Shown here: one piece after another, positions 8,692 through 16,791 of the stretch
Position numbering within the stretch: position 1 is the first letter of the stretch
Layout: every line of letters begins with the position of its first letter
Assembly: GCF_003992595.1 (NCBI RefSeq)
Contig: NZ_RZNA01000022.1
Span: forward strand, 1-64,000
Length of the DNA stretch: 64,000 nt
Reading direction: 5' to 3'
Source of the DNA: Flagellimonas oceanensis
GTDB lineage: Bacteria > Bacteroidota > Bacteroidia > Flavobacteriales > Flavobacteriaceae
The notes under the pieces: generated by a model
Told to the model about the DNA's origin: nothing
Databases searched by the model: none
Seen by the model: the letters and a program-made list of their open reading frames with translations, nothing else
Position numbers and translations under genes: made by a program

Positions 8692-9933
8692 ATGGACAAA
8701 AAGAGAAATTTGGTATTGCTCGTCGCACTATGTGTCGGCTCTTTTATTTGGGGGCAAACCTCCAATACAGGTTTGTTGACCATTTTGCCAGATACGGAGG
8801 TCAGTGTCCTGGACAATCTCGAGAACACTTCTTCGGCAATGCTTTACAATGATGGTCAACTCTATCTTTCGGGCAATACTTTAAATGAGGGGGATTGGAC
8901 CTACTCTCTGGATACGGGCACAACGCATTTTGTTGGACAAGTGAATCAGCTTGCTACAGGGGGGCAGATGTATGAATTATACAATACCGCATTCGATATG
9001 ATCGGTGATTCACCAGAGATTATTGTAGATGCTACCTGGAGTTTGAATGGGAACTCCAATTTCATCAACGGTGTAGTTCAAAACCGCTCAGAAGGTGGTG
9101 TTGTGGTTTTTGAAATCGGAGCAACCCACGAGGGCGCTTCCAATACCAGTTTCATAGATGGAACGGTTCTAAAATCGGGTGGAGAAGGATTTGATTACCC
9201 GATTGGACACCTTGGCCACCACCGTAATGGGGAAATTACAGGAACAGGCAATCCATCAGACCTGATATCGGCCATGTATTTCTTGGACAATAGTAATGAT
9301 GTCCATCCCCATGATCTTGCTGTTGGGGTTATTGAATTTATTGATGACAAGGAATATTGGGTAATGGATCCATTGGAAGGAGCAGAGTTTGTTTTCTTGA
9401 CCCTTGGATGGAATGAAGACACTACGGCACAAGAATTGCTTGAAGACCCTTCTTCAATACATATTGTTCGCTGGGATTCCGATTTGGGCCTTTGGGTGGA
9501 CGAAGGTGGGGTGGTGGATGAAAACAGGGGAACCGTTACCACGATTTCCGAGATTTCAGGCTATGGCATGTTCACTTTGGCAAAGGTCAAAAAGGAGGAA
9601 GTCCTCGCAGAGGGATTGGTCGTGTACAATTCCGTTACACCCAATCAAGATGGGACCAATGATTTCTTTTTCATAGATGGTATTTCAAAATATCCAGATA
9701 ATGAATTGGTGATTTTCAATCGTTGGGGCACCAAGGTATATGAGACGAAGGGATATAACGAAACAGACAACGTGTTTCAAGGCTACTCACAAGTGCCATC
9801 AACCTACCGGGTCGAAGATAAATTGCCCGCAGGAACTTATTTCTATGTCCTGCGCTATAGTTATGAAGGTGGAGAAGGAACCCCTAAAATGCAGAAAAGA
9901 GCTGGATATCTATATATAAACACGAATGATTAA
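8692..9933 (+). CDS. Secreted protein with T9SS type B sorting domain
   Basis: A 413-aa protein with signal peptide MDKKRNLVLLVALCVGSF followed by IWGQ. The body (residues 25-300) is a beta-rich, Asn/Gly-rich region of no recognised family. The last 95 residues match the gliding-motility-associated C-terminal domain (TIGR04131, T9SS type B signal): VYNSVTPNQDGTNDFFFI, then VIFNRWGTKVYET, then LPAGTYFYVLRY, ending in AGYLYIN. In Flavobacterium johnsoniae, type B substrates such as SprB need a dedicated SprF-like outer-membrane partner; here such a gene begins 6 bp downstream. The protein is therefore most likely exported by T9SS together with that partner. ATG at 8692 is chosen because it leads directly into the signal peptide. 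Function outside export is unknown. Confidence 0.88.
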   Translation: MDKKRNLVLLVALCVGSFIWGQTSNTGLLTILPDTEVSVLDNLENTSSAMLYNDGQLYLSGNTLNEGDWTYSLDTGTTHFVGQVNQLATGGQMYELYNTAFDMIGDSPEIIVDATWSLNGNSNFINGVVQNRSEGGVVVFEIGATHEGASNTSFIDGTVLKSGGEGFDYPIGHLGHHRNGEITGTGNPSDLISAMYFLDNSNDVHPHDLAVGVIEFIDDKEYWVMDPLEGAEFVFLTLGWNEDTTAQELLEDPSSIHIVRWDSDLGLWVDEGGVVDENRGTVTTISEISGYGMFTLAKVKKEEVLAEGLVVYNSVTPNQDGTNDFFFIDGISKYPDNELVIFNRWGTKVYETKGYNETDNVFQGYSQVPSTYRVEDKLPAGTYFYVLRYSYEGGEGTPKMQKRAGYLYINTND

Positions 9934-9939
9934 TTGATT

Positions 9940-10854
9940 ATGAAGATAAGAGTAAGTCCTATCCTTTCCATTTTGTTTTTGTTGTTATCCGGAACGATAT
10001 CCGCTCAACAGGAAATACAGTTCACACAATATATGTACAATACGGTCTTGGTCAACCCTGCTTACGCCGGAAGTCGGAACGCTCTGAATATAAGCGGAAC
10101 TTACCGTTCGCAATGGGTTGGCTTGGAGGGTGCCCCCCGAACACTTTCTTTTTCTGCCCATGGACCGGTACGAAACCGGTTGGCACTTGGCATTTCAGTG
10201 CTCAGGGATGAGATAGGGCCCGCCATTGAATCTTCCTATGTGATGGATATGTCGTATACCTTGGATTTACGAAGGGTAAGGTTGGCATTCGGACTTAAAG
10301 CGGGTATGTCCAACTTGGATGTTGATTTCAATCGATTGAATACATATGATCCAACGGATGTGGACCTTTCCCAAAACATAAATCAGATTTCGCCCCAGTT
10401 CGGTGTGGGGGCATACCTTTATTCCCAACGCTGGTATTTGGGCATCTCCTCCCCAAATGTCCTGCAAACGGACCACTACGATCAGGTAGCGGTATCAACC
10501 GCTTCGGAGCGCTTGCATCTATATACCATAACCGGCTATGTTTTTGGGGTTGGCGATAATATAAAGATCAAGCCTGCCGCGCTATTGAAAATGGTTTCGG
10601 GATCTCCATTGTCATTGGATATTTCCGCTAATGTAATGCTGGATGAAAAACTGATATTGGGAACATCCTACCGCTGGAATGCCTCCATTAGTGCCATGGC
10701 AGGTTTTCAATTGAGCGATGATCTTATGTTGGGCTATGCCTACGACTTTGATACCACTGAAATTTCAACGTATAATTCGGGATCCCACGAAATATTTTTA
10801 CGATTTATGATCTGGAACAGAAGAAGTGGTAAGGTTTCCCCTAGATTTTTCTAA
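9940..10854 (+). CDS. PorP/SprF family type IX secretion outer-membrane protein
   Basis: A 304-aa beta-barrel protein. The signal peptide (ISPILSILFLLLSGTI-like, ending ISAQ) is followed by the family hallmark QEIQFTQYMYNTVLVNPAYAGS, then SGTYRSQWVGLEGAPRT and a GxG-rich strand pattern to the C-terminal strand (SHEIFLRFMI). SprF of F. johnsoniae is needed for secretion of the type B adhesin SprB, and PorP acts with PorE at the periplasmic face. The ATG at 9940 is preferred to a TTG at 9934 that directly abuts the upstream stop. The gene is sandwiched between the type B substrate gene and an OmpA-family gene with gaps of 6 and 15 bp, the usual arrangement for a paralogous SprF set dedicated to one substrate. 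Confidence 0.92.
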   Translation: MKIRVSPILSILFLLLSGTISAQQEIQFTQYMYNTVLVNPAYAGSRNALNISGTYRSQWVGLEGAPRTLSFSAHGPVRNRLALGISVLRDEIGPAIESSYVMDMSYTLDLRRVRLAFGLKAGMSNLDVDFNRLNTYDPTDVDLSQNINQISPQFGVGAYLYSQRWYLGISSPNVLQTDHYDQVAVSTASERLHLYTITGYVFGVGDNIKIKPAALLKMVSGSPLSLDISANVMLDEKLILGTSYRWNASISAMAGFQLSDDLMLGYAYDFDTTEISTYNSGSHEIFLRFMIWNRRSGKVSPRFF

Positions 10855-10869
10855 AACCCATAAAGTCAC

Positions 10870-13086
10870 ATGAAAAAAATAATTCAAGCTATTCTTATTT
10901 TAAGCGCAACGCTTTCCATGGGTCAAGAACTTAAATTGGAGAAGGCCACGGCGGATTTTGATCAATTGAACTATATCGATGCAAAGGAAATCTATCTTCA
11001 AGTGGCGAAAAAGGGATATGGATCCGAGGAAATGTTCAAAAGACTTGGCGATATATATTATTTTAATGGCGACTATGGGGAGGCTGAAAATTGGTACCAT
11101 AGACTTTTTGATGAATATGAGGTTTCAGACCCTCAGTATCTTCTTCGTTACTCTCAAACATTGAAATCCCGTGGCAATGATAGCTTGGCAGCTAAGACCT
11201 ATGACACTTTTTTGGAGAAATCGGGTGTACTGGATGATGACCTGGCTTCCTCGGTGGACTACAGGCAAATCATAGCAAAAAATTCGGGCCGCGTCGATTT
11301 AATTCCAATTCCCTTTAATTCGGATGATATTGACTTTGGCACCTTTGTGCAAGGGGACAATCTTTATTTTTCATCTTCCAGGAGCAAAGGCCGTACAAAG
11401 GTCATAGACACATGGAGCAGCTATCCTTTTTTGGATATTTATGAGGTAAGAATAAAGAGCGGGGATTTCGAATTTGGAAGACCCAAACCAATCAAAGGAA
11501 CCATAAACGAAAAGTTTCATGAGTCTACCCCGGCCCTTACCAAGGATGGGTTGTCCATGTATTTTACCAGAACCAATACATCCCCAAAAATTGAAAGGAA
11601 AAAGCGGGAAGTTGACCATTTGAAAATTTACAGGGCCACCCATGTCAATGGGAAATGGAAGCAAATAGAGGATCTTTCAATCAATGGAGACAATTATTCA
11701 ACGGCACATCCAACACTATCTCCAGATGGCAATATGCTTTATTTTGTCAGTGATATGCCTGGAGGCATTGGGGAAACGGATATATATTCCGTGGTTATCA
11801 ATGCAGATGGTAGTTTGGGAAAGCCGGTTAATCTTGGACCTTCCATCAATACCAAAGGAAGGGAGTCATTTCCTTTTATTACACAGGATTACGGTCTTTA
11901 TTTTGCTTCTGACGGTCATTTTGGGCTAGGGGGCTACGATATTTTCTATGTAGACCTTAGGTCATCCAAAAAGGGACTGTACAATCTAGGAGAGCCTACC
12001 AATGGGCCTTTTGACGACTACGGTTTTTGGATGGACGATACGACAAAAAAAGGGTTCTTCAGTTCCAATAGGGATGGAGTGGACAATATCCATGGTTTTG
12101 TGGAAAAGCAGTCGGTAACAGCTGCTTTTGAACAAGAACTCTCGGGAATCATCTCCGATACCAAAACAGGAGAACCTATAGAAGGCGCAAAGATTACCTT
12201 ATTGGAAGATAATCTCAATATCTTGGAAAGTGCCCGTACCAATGCCAAAGGAACCTATGATCTCATAAGAAATATCAGAGAGGACTATACCATCAGGGTG
12301 GATAAGGAAGGGTATGATAGTACTGACAAATATGTTCCCAAAGGACTTGGGTCCCCTCTTAACCTTATGATGAACAAGAGTTCATTCAAATCCATTTCAG
12401 GAGAGACCGATGCGGATTTATCGGATGTGCTCAATTTGAACAAGATTTACTTTGATTTCGATGACTACTCCTTAACGGATGATTCCATGGTTGAACTGGA
12501 GAAAATAGTTCAGGTACTGGAACTACACCCGGACATCAAAATTTCAATAAGATCCCATTCAGATAGCAGGGGAACGGCATCCTATAATCTGAAGTTGTCA
12601 GAGAAAAGAGCCAAAGCCACCTTTGATTACTTGGTGGAAAACGGTATTCCGGCATCTCGATTGAAATACGTGGGGCTTGGAGAAAAGTATTTGTTGAACG
12701 ATTGCGGTAAGCGAGATGATTGCTCCGAGAAGCAACATCTCATCAATAGACGTACGGAATTCATAATTGGCCATGATGCCCATTTTGATCTTGAGGAAAA
12801 CGGTTCTCAAAAAAGCAGTGATGATGAAGCAGATGAATGGCAACTGGAAGAAGATGTAAAGAAGGGATTCTATTTGATCGCAAATGCTTTTAAAACGGAA
12901 AAGTATTTCAAATCATTCATGGCTCAATTACAATACAAAGGATTGCGGCCAGGTGCTTTTAGAAAAGATTCTTTTCTGTATGTCCACTTGGGATACTTTG
13001 AAAATTTTGAAGAAGCAAAAAAAGAATTAAATCGATTGAAAGAAAATGTTTATCAGGAAAAGCTTTGGGTTTATGAAGTAGAATGA
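10870..13086 (+). CDS. TPR / PD40 propeller / OmpA protein with C-terminal SPOR-like domain (PorE-like)
   Basis: A 738-aa exported protein with signal peptide ending SMGQ. Visible order: TPR-like helices (about residues 20-130), a PD40/WD40-type beta-propeller (about 140-405, with repeated STPALT, HPTLSPDG and SFPFIT blades), a carboxypeptidase-regulatory-like domain (about 415-490), an OmpA peptidoglycan-binding domain (about 520-633, with FDFDDYSL, SHSDSRGTASYN and LSEKRA carrying the expected Asp and Arg), and a C-terminal region (about 660-738, GFYLIANAFKTEKY...) that resembles a SPOR domain. TPR-WD40-CRD-OmpA is the architecture of PorE, which ties the T9SS to peptidoglycan; the SPOR-like tail is an extra possible glycan contact. 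It lies 15 bp after the PorP/SprF gene and probably anchors that barrel in the cell wall (inference from PorP-PorE). Confidence 0.88.
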   Translation: MKKIIQAILILSATLSMGQELKLEKATADFDQLNYIDAKEIYLQVAKKGYGSEEMFKRLGDIYYFNGDYGEAENWYHRLFDEYEVSDPQYLLRYSQTLKSRGNDSLAAKTYDTFLEKSGVLDDDLASSVDYRQIIAKNSGRVDLIPIPFNSDDIDFGTFVQGDNLYFSSSRSKGRTKVIDTWSSYPFLDIYEVRIKSGDFEFGRPKPIKGTINEKFHESTPALTKDGLSMYFTRTNTSPKIERKKREVDHLKIYRATHVNGKWKQIEDLSINGDNYSTAHPTLSPDGNMLYFVSDMPGGIGETDIYSVVINADGSLGKPVNLGPSINTKGRESFPFITQDYGLYFASDGHFGLGGYDIFYVDLRSSKKGLYNLGEPTNGPFDDYGFWMDDTTKKGFFSSNRDGVDNIHGFVEKQSVTAAFEQELSGIISDTKTGEPIEGAKITLLEDNLNILESARTNAKGTYDLIRNIREDYTIRVDKEGYDSTDKYVPKGLGSPLNLMMNKSSFKSISGETDADLSDVLNLNKIYFDFDDYSLTDDSMVELEKIVQVLELHPDIKISIRSHSDSRGTASYNLKLSEKRAKATFDYLVENGIPASRLKYVGLGEKYLLNDCGKRDDCSEKQHLINRRTEFIIGHDAHFDLEENGSQKSSDDEADEWQLEEDVKKGFYLIANAFKTEKYFKSFMAQLQYKGLRPGAFRKDSFLYVHLGYFENFEEAKKELNRLKENVYQEKLWVYEVE

Positions 13087-13179
13087 GTTGTGGTTAGGAA
13101 TCCACTGATGGGTTCGTCAACATAATGGAGTCTTGATTTTCCAAGTGTGATAGCAGGTTTGGTCGGAAGTTTAATTAAA

Positions 13180-13779
13180 ATGGAGCCATACGCTGAACTG
13201 TATTTGATGCCATTCCTTGGGTTCATCTTTTTTGTAATCCAAGCTTATTTGGCAAGGCAAGGCAATTACATTAATTACCTTTTTGGAATTTGTTCCATTT
13301 TAATCCATATGTGGCTTTTTTGGGAATCTCGATTGTATGGAGAGATTTTGATGACACTTGTTTTTTTGTGCGTAATCATTTACGGTTGGATTAGTTGGGT
13401 CAAAAGAAAAGGACAATGGGCATCTTCGATTACATATTCTACCTGCCATGAGCATAGGGTTTCTAACCTGATCGTTATGTGCTGTCTTTGTTTCTTTTCA
13501 TATGTACTACGTCAGCATACTAACTCCGTGGAGCCCTATTGGTATGCGATGGTTTGCGCTTTTGCCTTTACGGGTATGTGGTTGATGGCCAAAAACAACA
13601 TAGAGAGTTGGATTTATCTCAATATTGGCGGTTTGATGGCAGTCCCTCTTTTTGTGTACAGGGGTTTGTACATTTTTGCTGGCCTGACCGCCGTATTTTT
13701 GGCCATTGGTATTTCTGCATACGTCAGGTGGAAAAAAAGAATGAACAATAGCGGCGAGGACAAACTTGTGAAAACCTGA
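13180..13779 (+). CDS. pnuC: PnuC-like nicotinamide mononucleotide/riboside transporter
   Basis: An integral membrane protein of about 199 aa with roughly seven hydrophobic segments. Family signatures are the IYGWISWVKRKGQ block at the end of the third or fourth helix and the late block MWLMAKNNIESWIYLN followed by VPLFVYRGLYIFA, which match the conserved W..AKK.IE.W and lFvYkGLY regions of PnuC. PnuC proteins facilitate uptake of nicotinamide riboside for NAD synthesis. No NadR kinase or thiamine gene is adjacent, so the substrate is inferred from family only. ATG at 13180 is preferred; a GTG at 13147 would add 11 residues. The gene follows the OmpA-family gene by about 90 bp but is not obviously part of that unit. 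Confidence 0.72.
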   Translation: MEPYAELYLMPFLGFIFFVIQAYLARQGNYINYLFGICSILIHMWLFWESRLYGEILMTLVFLCVIIYGWISWVKRKGQWASSITYSTCHEHRVSNLIVMCCLCFFSYVLRQHTNSVEPYWYAMVCAFAFTGMWLMAKNNIESWIYLNIGGLMAVPLFVYRGLYIFAGLTAVFLAIGISAYVRWKKRMNNSGEDKLVKT

Positions 13780-14075
13780 GAAATGGACTTGTTTGGATAT
13801 TGACTTCCCACTGAGAATTCCATTGAGCAAACTACAATTGGTAAAGAATACTTTCATGACAAGGGAGGAGGACTACGGATATACCATAACATTAACTCTT
13901 ATGATCAGCTTTATGTGCCGGTTTAAGGATATTTGCAATCATGAAGGATTAACCGCTTACAAAAGTTCACAAGTCGGCAATATTTTGAAATCAATAAGTG
14001 ATAGCCCAAATAAAACCAAGGGCGGGAAAAAGGTTCGATTTTTTTTGCCACTTTTGATTTCCGAATCAATTAGTG
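13780..14075. other. Intergenic region between convergent genes, no supported feature
   Basis: About 296 bp between the PnuC-like gene (+) and the PepSY-reductase gene (-). An open frame from 13793 to 14095 crosses it but has no family resemblance, no promoter motif and runs over the end of the reductase gene. No clear hairpin with a T tract was found. Confidence 0.6.
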
Positions 14076-16271
14076 TCAATAGCAGTCCATTTTGATCTGA
14101 CCTTTGTTCTGATAGTAACTCAAATCCCTTGCCAAGTGGTATTTGCAAATGCTTTTCAGTTCGCTCATGACTTCACGCTGCATGGCGATAGAACCACAGA
14201 TCATAGCATACCCCCCTTTGTTTAGGGTTCTGGCAACTTTGTCCCCATCTTTTTTTATCAAATGTTGTACATAGACCTTTTCGGTCTGTGCACGGGAATA
14301 AGCAGGGGAAAAGCTTTGAAGTCTTTTTCTGCGCTTTGCCTCATCAATATAAGGTCGGTAAAGCTCGAATGATTCAGGTGTTCTACCCCCCCAGTACAAG
14401 TGCATTTTCCGTTTGGGGGTATTGGTGGCGATCATCCCCAAAAAAGGTCCGATGCCCGTACCCGTTGCTATGAGCACGACATCCTTTGTGTTGTTGGGCA
14501 AGTGGAAATGTCTGTTTTTGGCCACTGCCGCGCTCAAAACCTGACCTTCCTCGAGCTGACCCAAAAGATTGGAACAAATCCCGTTGGGATGTTTTTTGAC
14601 ACTGATCGCCAATGTGTTCTTTCCAAAGTGGCCAATGGAGTAAAGACGCTCGCGCCCATCTTCTTTCGGCGTTATGGATAGGAGGTCGCCCGAGACCGCT
14701 CTTCTGCCTTTCACATCCCTTAGCGTGAGTAGAAAGGCGCTTCCCCCTTCGAGCTCAGACCTATGGATCACCTCAAAATCTGAGACCCGGTTTTTGGTAA
14801 GTGAAATCTTTGGTTTTTCAAGCTGGAGTGTCAAGCCCATTGTGGGAGCCCAACGGTTTGCCCAATTTGAAAAAGACTCGAAGGATTGGTCGTTCACGGT
14901 GTGAACCCCTTCCATGGCACTTGATTTTGGGAGGCTTTTCAAGGCCCCGAATGCTTCATGGGCAAATTGGCAATAATTAGGATAGGCCGTGGATCCAAAT
15001 CCGACAATGGAATAGGTAAAGGGGCGGTTCTGTGGTGTTTTTTTCAATAATTCGAGAAACCGATTGGCGCTCGCGGGCGCTTCCCCCTGGCCATAGGTAG
15101 CGGTAAAAATCGTGAGGTGGCTCATTGTTTTGAACTCGCCATAGTCGTTCATCAAGCCCAGGAAACTCTTAGTTCCGGCCTTCAGCAATTGCCTGTGGAA
15201 TTCTTGGGCGTATTGCAATGTGGTGCCCCCCTCTGTCCCGACCAATATAATATGGTCACAGTCATTTTTGGCATGGTTGTTCTTGATTCGGATTCTGGGC
15301 CTCTTAAAGTAAATGATAAAACCGGTGATGATCAAGAAGGGAACGGACAGGCTACCAAGGCCTAAAATGCCGCTCCAAACAATGCTGCCTTCCCCAGTGT
15401 GCAGAACCGTCGCCCAAGAGGAAGCAATGGCCGCGAATGGATATTTCTTTTCGGTAATGACCTCCCCATTGAATTGGTTCATTAGAATCTCCCTGTCCTT
15501 AAGGCGGAGGGTATAGTAGTCCTCCACAAATTCCGAAAATGGATATTCCAACTCCCTTAGCTCTCCCAGGTAGGTGTTGTTGAGCAGGGCATACTCTTGG
15601 AGGGATTTGTTCGGCATGTCCGTCAACGATTCATAATCCACCTTGTGCACCATTTGTTCCTGTGGTATCAGGTTGAAACGGAGCAGGGACAGGTAAACGC
15701 CAGATAGGGAGAGGATGACAATGGGCAATAAGGTTATACGGGAGAATACCACATGGTTGAACTGTGAAAAGTTTTCGTGTACCACAGGGGCGAAAAAGTA
15801 CCTGATGCCCCCTTGTCTTTTGGCAATCAGAACAATGCCGGACACAGCGATCAGGACCAGCAATAGGGATGTCGATCCGATGAGCAGACGACCAGGTGTT
15901 TTGAGGAACAAGGAACGGTGTAAACTGGTACTGAACTGAAAGATAGGGGCCCTCTCAATAAGTGCTCCCAATCTTTCCCCGCTGAATGGGTCGACATAAA
16001 ATCGTTCGTCATTACCATCAATAATGGCCGAGACGCTGACAAAACCATTACGATCACGTGAAATGGAAAGAATTTCATCGTATTCGGCATTAAGGTTAGT
16101 CAGTGTCTCGGTCAATGTAAGCCCGTCCGCACCATCAATACGGTATGGACGTGCTTTGTTCGATATGGGCTCTACCGCCAGGATAACCCCTGTAACCGAT
16201 GCGACCAGCAAAAACAAAGAAGATACAATAGCCAGAATCAAATGGCAATAGCGCCATACCGAAAGAACCAT
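14076..16271 (-). CDS. PepSY-flavodoxin-ferredoxin reductase fusion (XusC-like ferric reductase)
   Basis: A 731-aa inner-membrane electron-transfer protein. Residues 1-330 are a PepSY-associated membrane region with four hydrophobic helices (about 9-35, 126-150, 177-200, 304-328) and periplasmic loops. A flavodoxin-like domain follows (about 340-470, VGTEGGTTLQYA as FMN loop, TATYGQGEAPASA). The C-terminal half is an FNR module: RLYS near residue 542 for FAD and ATGTGIGPFLGM near 605 for the NAD(P)H site, ending KMDCY. Such fusions carry electrons from NAD(P)H across the inner membrane; in the Xus siderophore system of Bacteroides the PepSY protein XusC is encoded with the TonB receptor and a DUF4374 lipoprotein, as here. 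The probable role is reductive iron release from siderophores in the periplasm (inference). It is the last gene of the operon, 12 bp after the DUF2271 gene. Confidence 0.88.
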   Translation of the reverse strand: MVLSVWRYCHLILAIVSSLFLLVASVTGVILAVEPISNKARPYRIDGADGLTLTETLTNLNAEYDEILSISRDRNGFVSVSAIIDGNDERFYVDPFSGERLGALIERAPIFQFSTSLHRSLFLKTPGRLLIGSTSLLLVLIAVSGIVLIAKRQGGIRYFFAPVVHENFSQFNHVVFSRITLLPIVILSLSGVYLSLLRFNLIPQEQMVHKVDYESLTDMPNKSLQEYALLNNTYLGELRELEYPFSEFVEDYYTLRLKDREILMNQFNGEVITEKKYPFAAIASSWATVLHTGEGSIVWSGILGLGSLSVPFLIITGFIIYFKRPRIRIKNNHAKNDCDHIILVGTEGGTTLQYAQEFHRQLLKAGTKSFLGLMNDYGEFKTMSHLTIFTATYGQGEAPASANRFLELLKKTPQNRPFTYSIVGFGSTAYPNYCQFAHEAFGALKSLPKSSAMEGVHTVNDQSFESFSNWANRWAPTMGLTLQLEKPKISLTKNRVSDFEVIHRSELEGGSAFLLTLRDVKGRRAVSGDLLSITPKEDGRERLYSIGHFGKNTLAISVKKHPNGICSNLLGQLEEGQVLSAAVAKNRHFHLPNNTKDVVLIATGTGIGPFLGMIATNTPKRKMHLYWGGRTPESFELYRPYIDEAKRRKRLQSFSPAYSRAQTEKVYVQHLIKKDGDKVARTLNKGGYAMICGSIAMQREVMSELKSICKYHLARDLSYYQNKGQIKMDCY

Positions 16272-16283
16272 AGGGGATTGATA

Positions 16284-16781
16284 TCAATTTGGAACCATTC
16301 GTATATAACGGATGTACCCCTTTCCTTCTACCTTGTTCCTAATGGTTGATGAGTTGAGGGCTATCTCTGCATCCACGGTGTAGTATTCTTGGTTTTCTAC
16401 TGCGGATTCAAATCGTATTTTGTGACCGTTGTCCACCTGGGATGAATCCACGGCCAAAGAGATGATGTTCCTTTCCCCATTGCCCACGGTAGCACCTGTG
16501 ACGGCGTCTATGTTTTCATTGGCCCCATGGCTGAAAGCCCACCATTGCTTAAGGTCCGGGAACCATTCCGGATCGTCCCCCTGTACATACAAAGTCTTGA
16601 CATAATTGCCTTGTTCATCGATCAGGGAAACCACGACATACGCTTTTTCGCCTGAATAGTTGGCCATTTGTATCATACACTTGTAGGATACCGTTGATGG
16701 TATTCGCACAAAGGAAGATGAACATAAAAAAATCAAGGCTATTGTAAAGAGTGAAGGTAATCTGTTTGTTTTTCTTTTCAT
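16284..16781 (-). CDS. DUF2271 family secreted protein
   Basis: A 165-aa protein. The start at 16781 gives MKRKTNRLPSLFTIALIFLC, a clear signal peptide, and lies 10 bp after the stop of the ankyrin gene; upstream in-frame starts would overlap that gene. The mature part has YKCMIQMANYSGEKAYVVV, LYVQGDDPEWFPDLKQWW and DAVTGATVG, the pattern of DUF2271. Family members are periplasmic and commonly accompany PepSY membrane reductases. The DAVTGAT motif resembles the flavinylation-site context D-(A/S)-x-T-G-A-T seen in FMN-bind proteins, so a covalent FMN carrier is conceivable, but this is a resemblance only. The position between the ankyrin and reductase genes suggests it serves in the same periplasmic redox or iron pathway. 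Confidence 0.82.
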   Translation of the reverse strand: MKRKTNRLPSLFTIALIFLCSSSFVRIPSTVSYKCMIQMANYSGEKAYVVVSLIDEQGNYVKTLYVQGDDPEWFPDLKQWWAFSHGANENIDAVTGATVGNGERNIISLAVDSSQVDNGHKIRFESAVENQEYYTVDAEIALNSSTIRNKVEGKGYIRYIRMVPN

Positions 16782-16791
16782 GGTTGTTGGA

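Noticed and set aside
13793..14095. Possible 100-aa gene between the PnuC-like and PepSY-reductase genes
   Set aside because: Overlaps the end of the reductase gene, has atypical composition and no recognisable motif.
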